From: Oscillospiraceae bacterium
GTDB lineage: Bacteria; Bacillota; Clostridia; Oscillospirales; Oscillospiraceae
Direction of reading: 5' to 3'
Length of the DNA: 64,000 nucleotides
NCBI GenBank assembly: GCA_017501355.1
Contig: JAFVXA010000002.1
Coordinates: 62,001-126,000, forward strand
Positions 1-6,105 of the stretch are shown one piece after another. Made by a program: the position numbers and the translations under genes. The notes under the pieces were generated by a model. That model searched no databases. It saw only the letters and a list, made by a program, of their open reading frames with translations, and had not been told where the DNA came from. Each line of letters begins with the position of its first letter. The stretch's first letter is position 1.

Positions 1-1
1 A

Positions 2-247
2 GGCTCGCGTATGAATTATGGAGTTGTTGTGATTCTTGGATCATCTGCGAAGTCAATCTACGAAATGCTATTGCCAGATTTCAAGGAGGAAGTAGCGGGA
101 CGCACTTTTCGGCGCGGTGAAGGTGTTGTAGTTTTTCAAGGTGCGGAGTTGCGTTATCTCAAAGTTCCGATCATTGGAAATCCGAAACGAATGCAGGAAA
201 TTTGCATCGAGGCACTCAGCGCAAGCTGCCCGCCGAGCGAAGCGTAA
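2..247 (+). CDS. FtsK/SpoIIIE-type coupling ATPase, C-terminal end (partial)
   Basis: The frame is open to the left edge, so the ATG at 11 is probably internal. The readable tail, about 80 residues, has the shape of the end of TcpA/FtsK coupling proteins: a beta-strand plus GSSAKS segment, an EMLLPDFKEE helix, then GRTFRRGEGVVVFQGAEL, which resembles the final beta-strands of an FtsK motor domain. The Walker motifs would lie outside the window. The position just before a replication/relaxase gene matches conjugative elements, where this ATPase brings DNA to the transfer channel. The assignment rests on a short C-terminal stretch and context, so it is tentative. Confidence 0.5.
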   Translation, partial: GSRMNYGVVVILGSSAKSIYEMLLPDFKEEVAGRTFRRGEGVVVFQGAELRYLKVPIIGNPKRMQEICIEALSASCPPSEA

Positions 248-260
248 GGCGGGTGCTTGG

Positions 261-292
261 GGTGCCCTAGGCTAGTATTACCCTAGGGCACC
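261..292 (+). other. Predicted rolling-circle origin: stem-loop with nonanucleotide TAGTATTAC
   Basis: Arms GGTGCCCTAGG (261-271) and CCTAGGGCACC (282-292) form a perfect 11-bp stem. The 10-nt loop contains TAGTATTAC (273-281), the nonanucleotide form used by nanoviruses and some circoviruses; CRESS Reps nick between the seventh and eighth bases (here 279/280). An extra GGTGC at 252-256 repeats the start of the left arm (261-265) and could be a Rep-binding iteron. The hairpin is 33 bp upstream of the CRESS-type Rep start. A terminator role is unlikely because only TTT follows. Confidence 0.85.
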
Positions 293-324
293 TTTGTGTC
301 CTGTACCGAAAGGAGTGATAGAAT

Positions 325-1308
325 TTGGAACAAGATACAAGGCATCGTAAGTACCTGCTGACAATCAATAACCCCGGAGAAGATTTGACGCATGAGAAAT
401 TGCGCGAAATTCTTGATACATTGCAGCTGAAATATTGGTGTATGGCGGATGAGGTTGGTTTGGAAGAGAAAACACCGCATACCCATGTTTTCTTTGTGGT
501 AAAAACGTCTGCTATCCGGTTTTCGACTGTAAAAAAACTGTTTCCCACTGCACACATTGATCCCGCCAACGGCAGCAGTGAGGAGAATCGGGCGTATGTC
601 CAAAAATCCGGTAAGTGGGCAGAGGATCCAAAGGGTGAAACCTCTGTTCCCAATACATTTGAGGAGTGGGGCGAACTTCCGGTTGAGCAGCCGGGGGCAC
701 GAACTGACCTTGCGGTTTTGCGTCAGTACATCAAGGATGGTCTGAGTAATTACGAAATTATAGAGATCAACCCGGATTATATGTTGAATTTGGATATGAT
801 CGATCGGGCGAGGCTTGTTATCAAGGAGCAGCAGTATCGTGATGTGTTTCGAAAATTAGAGACGGTATATATCTTTGGCAAGACAGGAACAGGTAAGACG
901 CGAGGTGTGATGGAAAAGTACAGCTATGCTGGAGTTTATCGAGTCACCGACTATGCCCATCCCTTTGACAGCTACGCGGGGGAAGATGTGCTGCTATTGG
1001 ATGAGTTCAATTCGCAGTTCAAAATTCAAAGCTTGCTTAACTACTTGGACGGCTATCCGCTTACGCTGCCATGTCGCTATACGAACCGAGTAGCCTGTTA
1101 TACAAAGGTATACATCATTTCGAATCTCTGTTTGTCTCAGCAGTATACAGATGTGCAGTATAGTTCCTATGAAACTTATGCTGCGCTTCTGCGGAGAATT
1201 CACAAGGTTATTCGCTACACTGGAGAGAACCGGTTTAAAGAGTGGGAGACCAAGGATTATATGAGATGCCGATTGGCACTATCAAAGCAAGAAACACCAT
1301 TTGACTGA
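325..1308 (+). CDS. rep: CRESS-type replication initiator Rep (HUH endonuclease + SF3 helicase)
   Basis: The protein has 327 residues with both domains of eukaryotic-virus-like CRESS Reps. The N-terminal HUH nuclease shows motif I YLLTINN (10-16), motif II HTHVFF (H52, H54) and motif III YVQKSGKW with candidate nucleophile Y91. The C-terminal superfamily-3 helicase shows Walker A GKTGTGKT (185-192), Walker B DVLLLDEF (221-228) and motif C IISN (264-267). The protein would nick the origin hairpin at 261-292 and start rolling-circle replication or transfer of the excised element. The start is TTG with AAAGGAG at 309-315. Related bacterial Reps of pCRESS plasmids are known; this one sits in an integrase-carrying element. 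All key motifs look intact. Confidence 0.9.
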   Translation: MEQDTRHRKYLLTINNPGEDLTHEKLREILDTLQLKYWCMADEVGLEEKTPHTHVFFVVKTSAIRFSTVKKLFPTAHIDPANGSSEENRAYVQKSGKWAEDPKGETSVPNTFEEWGELPVEQPGARTDLAVLRQYIKDGLSNYEIIEINPDYMLNLDMIDRARLVIKEQQYRDVFRKLETVYIFGKTGTGKTRGVMEKYSYAGVYRVTDYAHPFDSYAGEDVLLLDEFNSQFKIQSLLNYLDGYPLTLPCRYTNRVACYTKVYIISNLCLSQQYTDVQYSSYETYAALLRRIHKVIRYTGENRFKEWETKDYMRCRLALSKQETPFD

Positions 1309-1325
1309 AACGGAGGAAATAACTA

Positions 1326-1520
1326 ATGGATATACCTTTATGGTAGAAGGCTAACTTAACGCTGGAAGAGGCTGCCGCCTATTACAACATAGGTGTCAAC
1401 AAGCTGAGAACATTAACGGATTCTGCGGAGTGCGAGAAATATGTTCTTTGGGTGGGAAATAAGCGGCTGATTAAGCGTAAGCCCTTTGAAACATATCTTG
1501 CCGGGCAATACTCGGTTTGA
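1326..1520 (+). pseudogene. xis: Tn916-type excisionase with in-frame amber stop
   Basis: From ATG 1326 the frame reads MDIPLW, then TAG (1344-1346), then continues in the same frame to TGA at 1518 as a complete Xis-like helix-turn-helix protein (LTLEEAAAYYNIGVNKLR... RLIKRKPFETYLAG). It aligns with the intact excisionase at 13938-14165 ([27 protein letters not shown]). The stop falls where that protein has Arg, after the conserved IPxW; a single G-to-T change of GAG would explain it. GGAGG precedes the ATG at 1312-1316. The element may have lost excision, or a downstream start may be used; no good RBS was seen after the stop. Confidence 0.75.
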
Positions 1521-1526
1521 GGTGGT

Positions 1527-1577
1527 AAAGCGCGTCGAAATATGCTAAGATGTTCTTGCCATATTAGACGCGCTTTT
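1527..1577 (+). terminator. Hairpin between xis and int (element A)
   Basis: AAAGCGCGTC (1527-1536) pairs with GACGCGCTTT (1567-1576), with further ATATG/CATAT pairing inside and a short T-run. Element B has a hairpin in the same place (14177-14223), suggesting a conserved role in separating xis and int transcription. Confidence 0.6.
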
Positions 1578-1595
1578 CGATTAAGGAGGCTGAGT

Positions 1596-2789
1596 ATGGC
1601 TGAAAAGCGCAAAGACAAAAGAGGAAGAATCCTAAAGACTGGTGAAAGCCAAAGAAGTGATCTTACTTACCAATTTCGATACAAGACTCGACCGAAAGGC
1701 AAGTGGAACTACATATATGCACAGACGTTGGACGAACTGCGGCAAAAAGAAAGCACCGTGCAAAAGAGTCTTGATGCCGGTGTTGACTACACTGCGGGAA
1801 GAATCACTGTTATTGAGCTACTGGAACGGTATATCAGCTTAAAGCAAGGTGTACGGTACAATACAAAGGTCGGCTACCAATTTGTGCTGAATTTGGTAAA
1901 ACAAGAAGACTTCGGCTATCGGTGCATTAAGGATATCAAGGTGTCAGATGCACAGTTATGGTTTATCAAGCTTCACAAAGATGGGAGAGGCTATAGTACG
2001 ATTACAAGCGTCCGAGGGGTAGTGAAACCTGCGTTTCAAATGGCGTACAACGAAGATGTCATCTGCAAGAATCCTTTCGAGTTTAAGATAACTGATGTTG
2101 TTCCGAACGATTCCGTAAAGCGTGCTGCTATGACGGAAGAGGAGCAAAGTACTTGGATGGGTTTTATCCGAGCGGATAAGACATATTCAAAGTACTACGA
2201 TGAATTTGTTGTTCTGTTGGAAACCGGGATGCGAGTTAGCGAGTTCTGCGGTTTGACCATCAATGATTTGGATTTCGAAAAGAAACGCATTCGGGTTGAC
2301 CATCAACTTGTTCGTGAACGCAGGGGTAGGTACTATGTGGAGAAAACCAAAACAGAGAGTGGTTGCCGCTACATCCCAATGACAGATGATGTTTACCACA
2401 GTCTGAAACGGATTCTTGCCAATAGACCCTCGGTGCGGGTAGAAATGATGATAGACGGATATACAGGTTTTCTTTTGTTGGATAAAAACAGTAAGCCCAA
2501 GGTTGCACTGCATATCGAAAATGAAATGCGTTGGGCGATGAAGAAATACCGAAAGCTCTATCCAAACAGCCCGCTTCCACACATTACGCCTCATGTCTTC
2601 AGACATACTTTTTGTACCAACATGGCAAGTGCAGGGCTGGACATTAAGAAGCTCCAATACATCATGGGACACTCTGATGTGGGAGTGACGATGAATGTCT
2701 ATACCCACATGAACTATGAGCAGGCAGCGGAACAAATGGCGAGAGTTGTTGAATTCCGAAAGGCTGAAAAGACGAAGAAGTTGGGCTGA
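1596..2789 (+). CDS. int: Tyrosine site-specific integrase, Tn916 Int family (element A)
   Basis: The protein has 397 residues with an N-terminal arm-binding domain typical of Tn916 Int, a SAM-like core-binding domain (about 70-170) and a catalytic domain. Catalytic residues visible: R213 (TGMRVSEF), H333-x-x-R336 (HVFRHTF), H359 (GHSDVGV) and nucleophile Y369. It would integrate and excise element A at the phosphatase-gene site 140 bp downstream. The ATG at 1596 is chosen over an in-frame upstream start at 1542 because AAGGAGG lies 6 nt before it. It is clearly similar to the second integrase at 14266-15504, with shared stretches such as DGRGYSTI and NPFEF. Confidence 0.95.
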   Translation: MAEKRKDKRGRILKTGESQRSDLTYQFRYKTRPKGKWNYIYAQTLDELRQKESTVQKSLDAGVDYTAGRITVIELLERYISLKQGVRYNTKVGYQFVLNLVKQEDFGYRCIKDIKVSDAQLWFIKLHKDGRGYSTITSVRGVVKPAFQMAYNEDVICKNPFEFKITDVVPNDSVKRAAMTEEEQSTWMGFIRADKTYSKYYDEFVVLLETGMRVSEFCGLTINDLDFEKKRIRVDHQLVRERRGRYYVEKTKTESGCRYIPMTDDVYHSLKRILANRPSVRVEMMIDGYTGFLLLDKNSKPKVALHIENEMRWAMKKYRKLYPNSPLPHITPHVFRHTFCTNMASAGLDIKKLQYIMGHSDVGVTMNVYTHMNYEQAAEQMARVVEFRKAEKTKKLG

Positions 2790-2862
2790 GACTTACACAT
2801 TTTCTACACACTTTGCGTGGAGACTTGCAGAGGGGTGCGTAGATTTTACACACGACAAGTTT

Positions 2863-2891
2863 TTGAAAAAGTAACAAATTACAAATATAAA
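2863..2891 (+). promoter_or_regulatory. Outward promoter at right end of element A
   Basis: TTGAAA (2863-2868), 17-bp spacer, TATAAA (2886-2891). It reads out of the element toward the captured phosphatase start codon at 2915. Confidence 0.6.
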
Positions 2892-2914
2892 CACTTATAA
2901 AGGGTGATAAATAC

Positions 2915-2965
2915 ATGGTAAAAGTGCTTTTCGTGTGCCACGGCATGGTACGAACAGAAAGGTGA
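2915..2965 (+). pseudogene. Remnant 5' end of LMW phosphatase gene at A/B junction
   Basis: ATG at 2915 encodes MVKVLFVCHG, the start of a low-molecular-weight phosphatase up to its catalytic Cys, then diverges to MVRTER and stops at 2965. It matches the intact gene at 15672 (MTKILFVCHG). Element B has split the reading frame at the shared 19-bp core. A 16-residue peptide could still be made from the promoter at 2863. Confidence 0.75.
2927..2945 (+). repeat. att core copy 1 (A/B junction), 19-bp direct repeat
   Basis: CTTTTCGTGTGCCACGGCA is identical to 15684-15702. It encodes the LFVCHG part of the phosphatase P-loop. It marks the right end of element A and the left end of element B. Confidence 0.9.
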
Positions 2966-3006
2966 AATTCCTTGTTATATCAATGGTTTTGGCGAATCTG
3001 AGCTGC

Positions 3007-3063
3007 TGAATTTACGACACTTTTACGACACGATAGCCGGGCCGTGATGAAAATTGTCGTAAA
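3007..3063. repeat. Left subterminal repeats (probable integrase arm sites) of element B
   Basis: TTTACGACAC occurs at 3011-3020, again in TTTTACGACAC (3021-3031), and inverted as TTGTCGTAAAA at 3053-3063. The 25 bp at 3007-3031 recur exactly at 15512-15536 by the other end. Tn916-type integrases bind such subterminal direct repeats with their N-terminal domain. Confidence 0.75.
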
Positions 3064-3076
3064 AGGAGCGGAAACT

Positions 3077-3454
3077 ATGAGAAAATGTATCAATGAAAAC
3101 GGCTTGGAATACCGTTTGGAAGGGGATGTTTATCTCCCTGATTTGACCCTGCCGCAGGTGCAGCACCCCATCGGTAAATGGGGTCGTATGCACCGGGACT
3201 ACCTCAAGGAGCATCGTCCTGTCCGCTATGAGGCGCTGGTTTTGAGCGGCAAGCTGTGGTCGTATCTTGCGGAGCTCAACGAGCAGGCAGAGAAGCGGTT
3301 GACTCTGATCGTCGAGGAGATGAAGGAAGCCGAGGGCGTGACCGAGGAGTTGAAGGCAAGCGACCCGATGGCATGGGTTGGTGCCATGAACAGCATTCGT
3401 AACCGTGCGGAAGAGATCGTTCTCCACGAGCTGATCTGGGAGGATGTGAAATGA
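3077..3454 (+). CDS. TnpV family transposon-encoded protein
   Basis: The 125-residue protein matches the TnpV pattern of clostridial mobile elements: an N-terminal DVYLPDLTLP segment, GKWGRMHRDYLKEHRP near residue 45, then two helices (LSGKLWSYLAELNEQAEKRL; a charged C-terminal helix). Its biochemical role is unknown; TnpV genes are passengers of Tn4451-like and other mobilizable elements. The ATG at 3077 is chosen because AAAGGAGCGG lies just upstream; an in-frame ATG at 3044 lacks an RBS. The stop overlaps the next start (ATGA), so the two are translationally coupled. Confidence 0.8.
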   Translation: MRKCINENGLEYRLEGDVYLPDLTLPQVQHPIGKWGRMHRDYLKEHRPVRYEALVLSGKLWSYLAELNEQAEKRLTLIVEEMKEAEGVTEELKASDPMAWVGAMNSIRNRAEEIVLHELIWEDVK

Positions 3455-3714
3455 ACATCCTCGAAGAATTTTGGTACGGCAATATCGAGCCAACCGAGTA
3501 CGATACCTCACCCTGTAAGGAGTACAAGAAACTGCAGGAGTTGATCTGCAGAAATGAAGAAAAACTCAAAGCTACCATGACAGACGAGCAGAAAGAGCTG
3601 TTTGAGAAATACACAGATTGTGTACGGGAGCATCAAACCATCACAGATTGCTTGATCTTCCAGAACAGCTTTAGGTTAAGTGCCAGGATGATGTTGCAAG
3701 TCATGGATGAATAA
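3451..3714 (+). CDS. DUF6809 family small protein
   Basis: The protein has 87 residues, mostly helical and strongly charged, with an N-terminal ILEEFWYGNIEP motif followed by two predicted helices. It resembles the DUF6809 proteins usually encoded directly after tnpV. The start codon overlaps the tnpV stop, so they form a two-gene unit ended by the terminator at 3741. Function unknown. Confidence 0.7.
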   Translation: MNILEEFWYGNIEPTEYDTSPCKEYKKLQELICRNEEKLKATMTDEQKELFEKYTDCVREHQTITDCLIFQNSFRLSARMMLQVMDE

Positions 3715-3740
3715 TGCAGCAGATTTTTGAATAGATAATC

Positions 3741-3785
3741 AACATTCCGCTCGTGGAGGAAACCTGCGAGCGGAATGTTTTTTGC
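3741..3785 (+). terminator. Rho-independent terminator after DUF6809 gene
   Basis: AACATTCCGCTCG (3741-3753) pairs with CGAGCGGAATGTT (3767-3779) and is followed by a T-run. Confidence 0.9.
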
Positions 3786-3882
3786 AATAAATCTATTTAA
3801 TTTTTATGTGGTATATAGTTGTTTATCTGGAATTTCATAATTTTGACAGCAAATAAAATTTGCTTTTTGTTCAAAAACACTT

Positions 3883-3911
3883 TTGAAAATCAAACAAAAA
3901 ATCAGTATAAT
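3883..3911 (+). promoter_or_regulatory. Promoter for the gene at 3985
   Basis: TTGAAA (3883-3888), 17-bp spacer, TATAAT (3906-3911), in an AT-rich region. Confidence 0.8.
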
Positions 3912-3984
3912 ATCCATATAATATGTGCAAACCACCGAAAAAGTGTTTGCTGCATATTGATTTTATTAAGGAGGATACAGTGTT

Positions 3985-4224
3985 ATGAAGCGAGTAAAAG
4001 CAGCCTGTATCTGTCAGACTCTTCACTTCATGCTGAAGGAAGACGTTGCACATGATTGGGCAGTCAAGCAGGTTGAGCAGGATGTCGAGAATTATAAGAA
4101 GGCTCTTGAGCGCAACCGTACCCAGTATAGGATGGTCGAGCAGACCACTGAGCCCGATGGCTCCATTATGCTCAAGGTTATCAAGCAGTACAATTCCAGC
4201 CCTGTTGGCGATTATCTGAACTAA
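3985..4224 (+). CDS. Small hypothetical protein of mobile elements
   Basis: The protein has 79 residues: a basic, Cys-containing N-terminus (MKRVKAACICQTLHFML), a charged helix (about 25-45), and a beta-rich end (YRMVEQTTEPDGSIMLKVIKQYNSSPVGDYL). It has its own strong promoter, an AAGGAGG RBS (3968-3974) and its own terminator, so it is a real single-gene unit. I do not recognise a named function. Confidence 0.7.
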   Translation: MKRVKAACICQTLHFMLKEDVAHDWAVKQVEQDVENYKKALERNRTQYRMVEQTTEPDGSIMLKVIKQYNSSPVGDYLN

Positions 4225-4234
4225 CAGAACTGCT

Positions 4235-4268
4235 GCGCATGGGGCTACGGCCCCATGCGCCCTTTTTT
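4235..4268 (+). terminator. Rho-independent terminator
   Basis: GCGCATGGGGC (4235-4245), TACG tetraloop, GCCCCATGCGC (4250-4260), then TTTTTT. Confidence 0.93.
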
Positions 4269-4283
4269 ATTATGGAGGCAAAT

Positions 4284-4709
4284 ATGGCAACCACAAAAAC
4301 AACCAAAACAGCCCAGCCTAAAAAACCTTCTCCGGCTCAACTGTTGAAAGAACAGAAGATTGCAGCATATCAGGATCGAATTACACATGATGAAGATGCA
4401 ATCGCAAAGATGGAAGAGGAGCGAAGTGTGATAGCCAAGGCAGATGTGATCGGGTTGGCTGTATCACATAAAATCTTTGGTAGTGGAACGATTATCAATC
4501 AAACACAAACTTCCATCACTGTAAAGTTCGATTTTGGAGACAAGCGCTTTATTATGCCATCTGCGTTTGTAGATGGATTCCTTGAAACCGAAAGTGCTGA
4601 AATGAATGAAAGATTTGATCAGTACCGAAAACTGGGTGAACAAATCATGACAGCCAAAGAGGATTTGAGTGCCGCAACTCGGTCTATTCAAATTCTGGAG
4701 AAAAAATAA
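4284..4709 (+). CDS. Hypothetical protein with coiled coils and a small beta-barrel
   Basis: The protein has 141 residues. A Lys/Thr/Pro-rich tail (1-25) precedes a charged coiled coil (about 28-55). The centre, VSHKIFGSGTIINQTQTS then ITVKFDFGDKRFIMPSAF (about 64-100), has the look of a small SH3-like barrel. A second helix ends the protein. It starts 6 nt after GGAGG and lies 4 nt before the CarD-like gene, so they are co-transcribed and may act together at promoters. The function is inferred only from fold and neighbour. Confidence 0.6.
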   Translation: MATTKTTKTAQPKKPSPAQLLKEQKIAAYQDRITHDEDAIAKMEEERSVIAKADVIGLAVSHKIFGSGTIINQTQTSITVKFDFGDKRFIMPSAFVDGFLETESAEMNERFDQYRKLGEQIMTAKEDLSAATRSIQILEKK

Positions 4710-4713
4710 AGCT

Positions 4714-5235
4714 ATGGCACATATGTTTAAGACAAACGATATCATTGCATATGGGGCAGAAGGCGTTTGCCAAATTACGGGAGTAGAAGAAAAACTGGTC
4801 GCAGGCAAGAGCATAGAGTATTATGTTCTGAAGCCTGTGGACGGTAGAAGTTCAACCGTTTATATTCCTACCGGAAACCAAAAACTTCTGGAAAAGATGC
4901 ACAAGCTGCCCTCAGAGAAAGAGGTAAATGCACTGATCGATTCGATTCCACAAATAGCCCCTAACTGGATCAAAAACAATCACGAACGCAAGTTGGCTTA
5001 CGGAAAAGTGCTGTCTTCCGGAGATCACACCGCCTTAATTATGATGATCAAGGCATTATATCTTCAAAAGAAAGAGCGAGAAGCAAGCAAAAAGCATCTC
5101 GGAATGTCTGATGACCATTTTATGAAAGCGGCAGAACAGCGTCTGTACGATGAGTGGCAATATGTTTTGAAAATGGGCAAGGACGAATTGATGGCTTATA
5201 TCTTTGCCCGCATTGAAAAAAACTCAGCTTCGTGA
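4714..5235 (+). CDS. CarD-like transcription regulator
   Basis: The 173-residue protein begins MFKTNDIIAYGAEGVCQITGV, the signature of the CarD/TRCF RNA-polymerase-interacting domain (about 4-60, ending SSTVYIPTGN), followed by a helical C-terminal domain (about 70-170) as in CarD, which binds DNA upstream of the -10 region. CarD proteins contact the beta subunit and stabilise open complexes. The gene shares an operon with 4284-4709. Being carried on an IME, it may tune host or element promoters. Confidence 0.85.
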   Translation: MAHMFKTNDIIAYGAEGVCQITGVEEKLVAGKSIEYYVLKPVDGRSSTVYIPTGNQKLLEKMHKLPSEKEVNALIDSIPQIAPNWIKNNHERKLAYGKVLSSGDHTALIMMIKALYLQKKEREASKKHLGMSDDHFMKAAEQRLYDEWQYVLKMGKDELMAYIFARIEKNSAS

Positions 5236-5237
5236 AC

Positions 5238-5369
5238 TTGCTTTTTCTAAGTATAAATGTTACAATTCGATAGTATCAAAAAATAAATATGGTCTTGAAC
5301 GACACACGTTGCACTCTTGAGTGCGTAAATCTGATTACGGTACACAGATTTACACGTGTGTCTTTTTTT
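5238..5369 (+). promoter_or_regulatory. Promoter and terminator-type leader of membrane-protein gene
   Basis: TTGCTT (5238-5243), 17 bp, TACAAT (5261-5266). The leader contains an outer stem GACACACG (5301-5308)/CGTGTGTC (5355-5362) directly followed by T7. It encloses two hairpins, GCACTC/GAGTGC (5311-5324) and GTAAATCTG/CAGATTTAC (5325-5353). This three-way-junction terminator lies entirely before the start codon at 5390, so the gene is probably controlled by transcription attenuation. I could not match it to a known riboswitch. Confidence 0.7.
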
Positions 5370-5389
5370 GCGCCAAAAAGGAGATTATT

Positions 5390-5983
5390 ATGCCAAGAAA
5401 TCAGTTTCAAAGAATGGTGTTTGCATTTATTACTGTTGTGATCACCGTTCACGCCTACGTCTTTTTCAGTCTGTATGTCATCCATGGCGGAATGTTTAAG
5501 GGATTGACCGGGGAAATCGGCGTGCTTGCCGCTATCAGTAAAATGGGCGGAGTGCCTGTGTTCGGTAAGCCTGTTCCTATCTGGGCAGTCGTGCTGATTG
5601 AGTTCGTATTAGCCTTTACGCTTGAAAATCTTTTAGGCTCCCCTCTTTCTTTTAAGTTGGCCTGCAAGAATTTTGATCCCCGGTCAACCCACCCTGTCTT
5701 GTTTGAAACCGCCATTATTTGCGCTACTGTGGGCATCATGTGTCCTGCAATGAGCTTTATTGCAGCGTTCCTTTACTACAACTATCAATTCGGCTTCAGC
5801 ATTTGGACACTGCTGGCAGACTGGCTGAAACTTGTTTGCTTTAATTTCCCGTTTGCGTTCTTTACCCAGTTGTTCTTTATTCAGCCTGCTGTTAGAACGA
5901 TTTTCAAGTTTTTGTTTGCCAAAGACATTAGAAACCGCAGCAGAAAAAATGATGGACAGGCAGTTATGAAGGATTTTTGTTGA
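5390..5983 (+). CDS. DUF2798-like integral membrane protein
   Basis: The 197-residue protein has about four membrane segments (roughly 8-30, 62-82, 105-130 and 145-170). Two halves each end in an FxxxxFxQP or similar element, most clearly FPFAFFTQLFFIQPAVRTIF, which resembles the DUF2798 duplicated hairpin. No catalytic motif is visible. The ATG at 5390 follows AAGGAG at 5379; an in-frame GTG at 5321 lies inside the terminator leader and is unlikely. It lies upstream of the MATE pump with a similar leader arrangement, so both may answer the same signal. Function unknown. Confidence 0.65.
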   Translation: MPRNQFQRMVFAFITVVITVHAYVFFSLYVIHGGMFKGLTGEIGVLAAISKMGGVPVFGKPVPIWAVVLIEFVLAFTLENLLGSPLSFKLACKNFDPRSTHPVLFETAIICATVGIMCPAMSFIAAFLYYNYQFGFSIWTLLADWLKLVCFNFPFAFFTQLFFIQPAVRTIFKFLFAKDIRNRSRKNDGQAVMKDFC

Positions 5984-5992
5984 AAAGATCCT

Positions 5993-6080
5993 TTGAAATT
6001 TCCGAAGAAATTTGATATAGTATAACCAGTGCGTAGCCGAAAGGTGTAAGTCCAGCTTTTGTTGGGCTTACACCTTTTTT
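5993..6080 (+). promoter_or_regulatory. Promoter and terminator-type leader of MATE gene
   Basis: TTGAAA (5993-5998), 17 bp, TATAGT (6016-6021). An 11-bp hairpin GGTGTAAG.. (6043-6053)/..CTTACACC (6064-6074) followed by T6 lies between promoter and RBS (AAGGAGGT, 6091-6098). The short leader begins AGTGCGTA, a motif also found at the base of the 5325 hairpin of the preceding gene. This suggests attenuation control of the pump. Confidence 0.7.
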
Positions 6081-6105
6081 GCGTTTATTTAAGGAGGTAA
6101 AACCA

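Larger units (their letters stand above)
1..2945. mobile_element. Element A: integrative element with CRESS-type Rep (right part only)
   Basis: The segment is AT-richer than the host genes to the right and holds, in order, the end of an FtsK-like coupling ATPase, a CRESS origin hairpin, a CRESS Rep, a broken excisionase, a terminator hairpin and a Tn916-type integrase. It ends at a 19-bp copy of the start of the LMW phosphatase gene (2927-2945). The left end lies outside the window. The order coupling protein, Rep/relaxase, xis, int resembles Tn916/ICESt1-like elements, but here the initiator is a CRESS-type Rep. Whether it is conjugative, mobilizable or degenerate cannot be judged from this part. 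Confidence 0.8.

Noticed and set aside
261..292. Reading the hairpin as a plain terminator of the coupling-protein gene
   Set aside because: Only three T residues follow, and the loop holds an exact CRESS nonanucleotide beside a CRESS Rep.
5301..5369. Known riboswitch class in the membrane-protein leader
   Set aside because: The stems do not match conserved cores I know; only terminator attenuation is claimed.
6029..6049. Leader peptide GTG CGT AGC CGA AAG GTG TAA before the MATE gene
   Set aside because: It would start about at the transcript start with no RBS; too weak to annotate.
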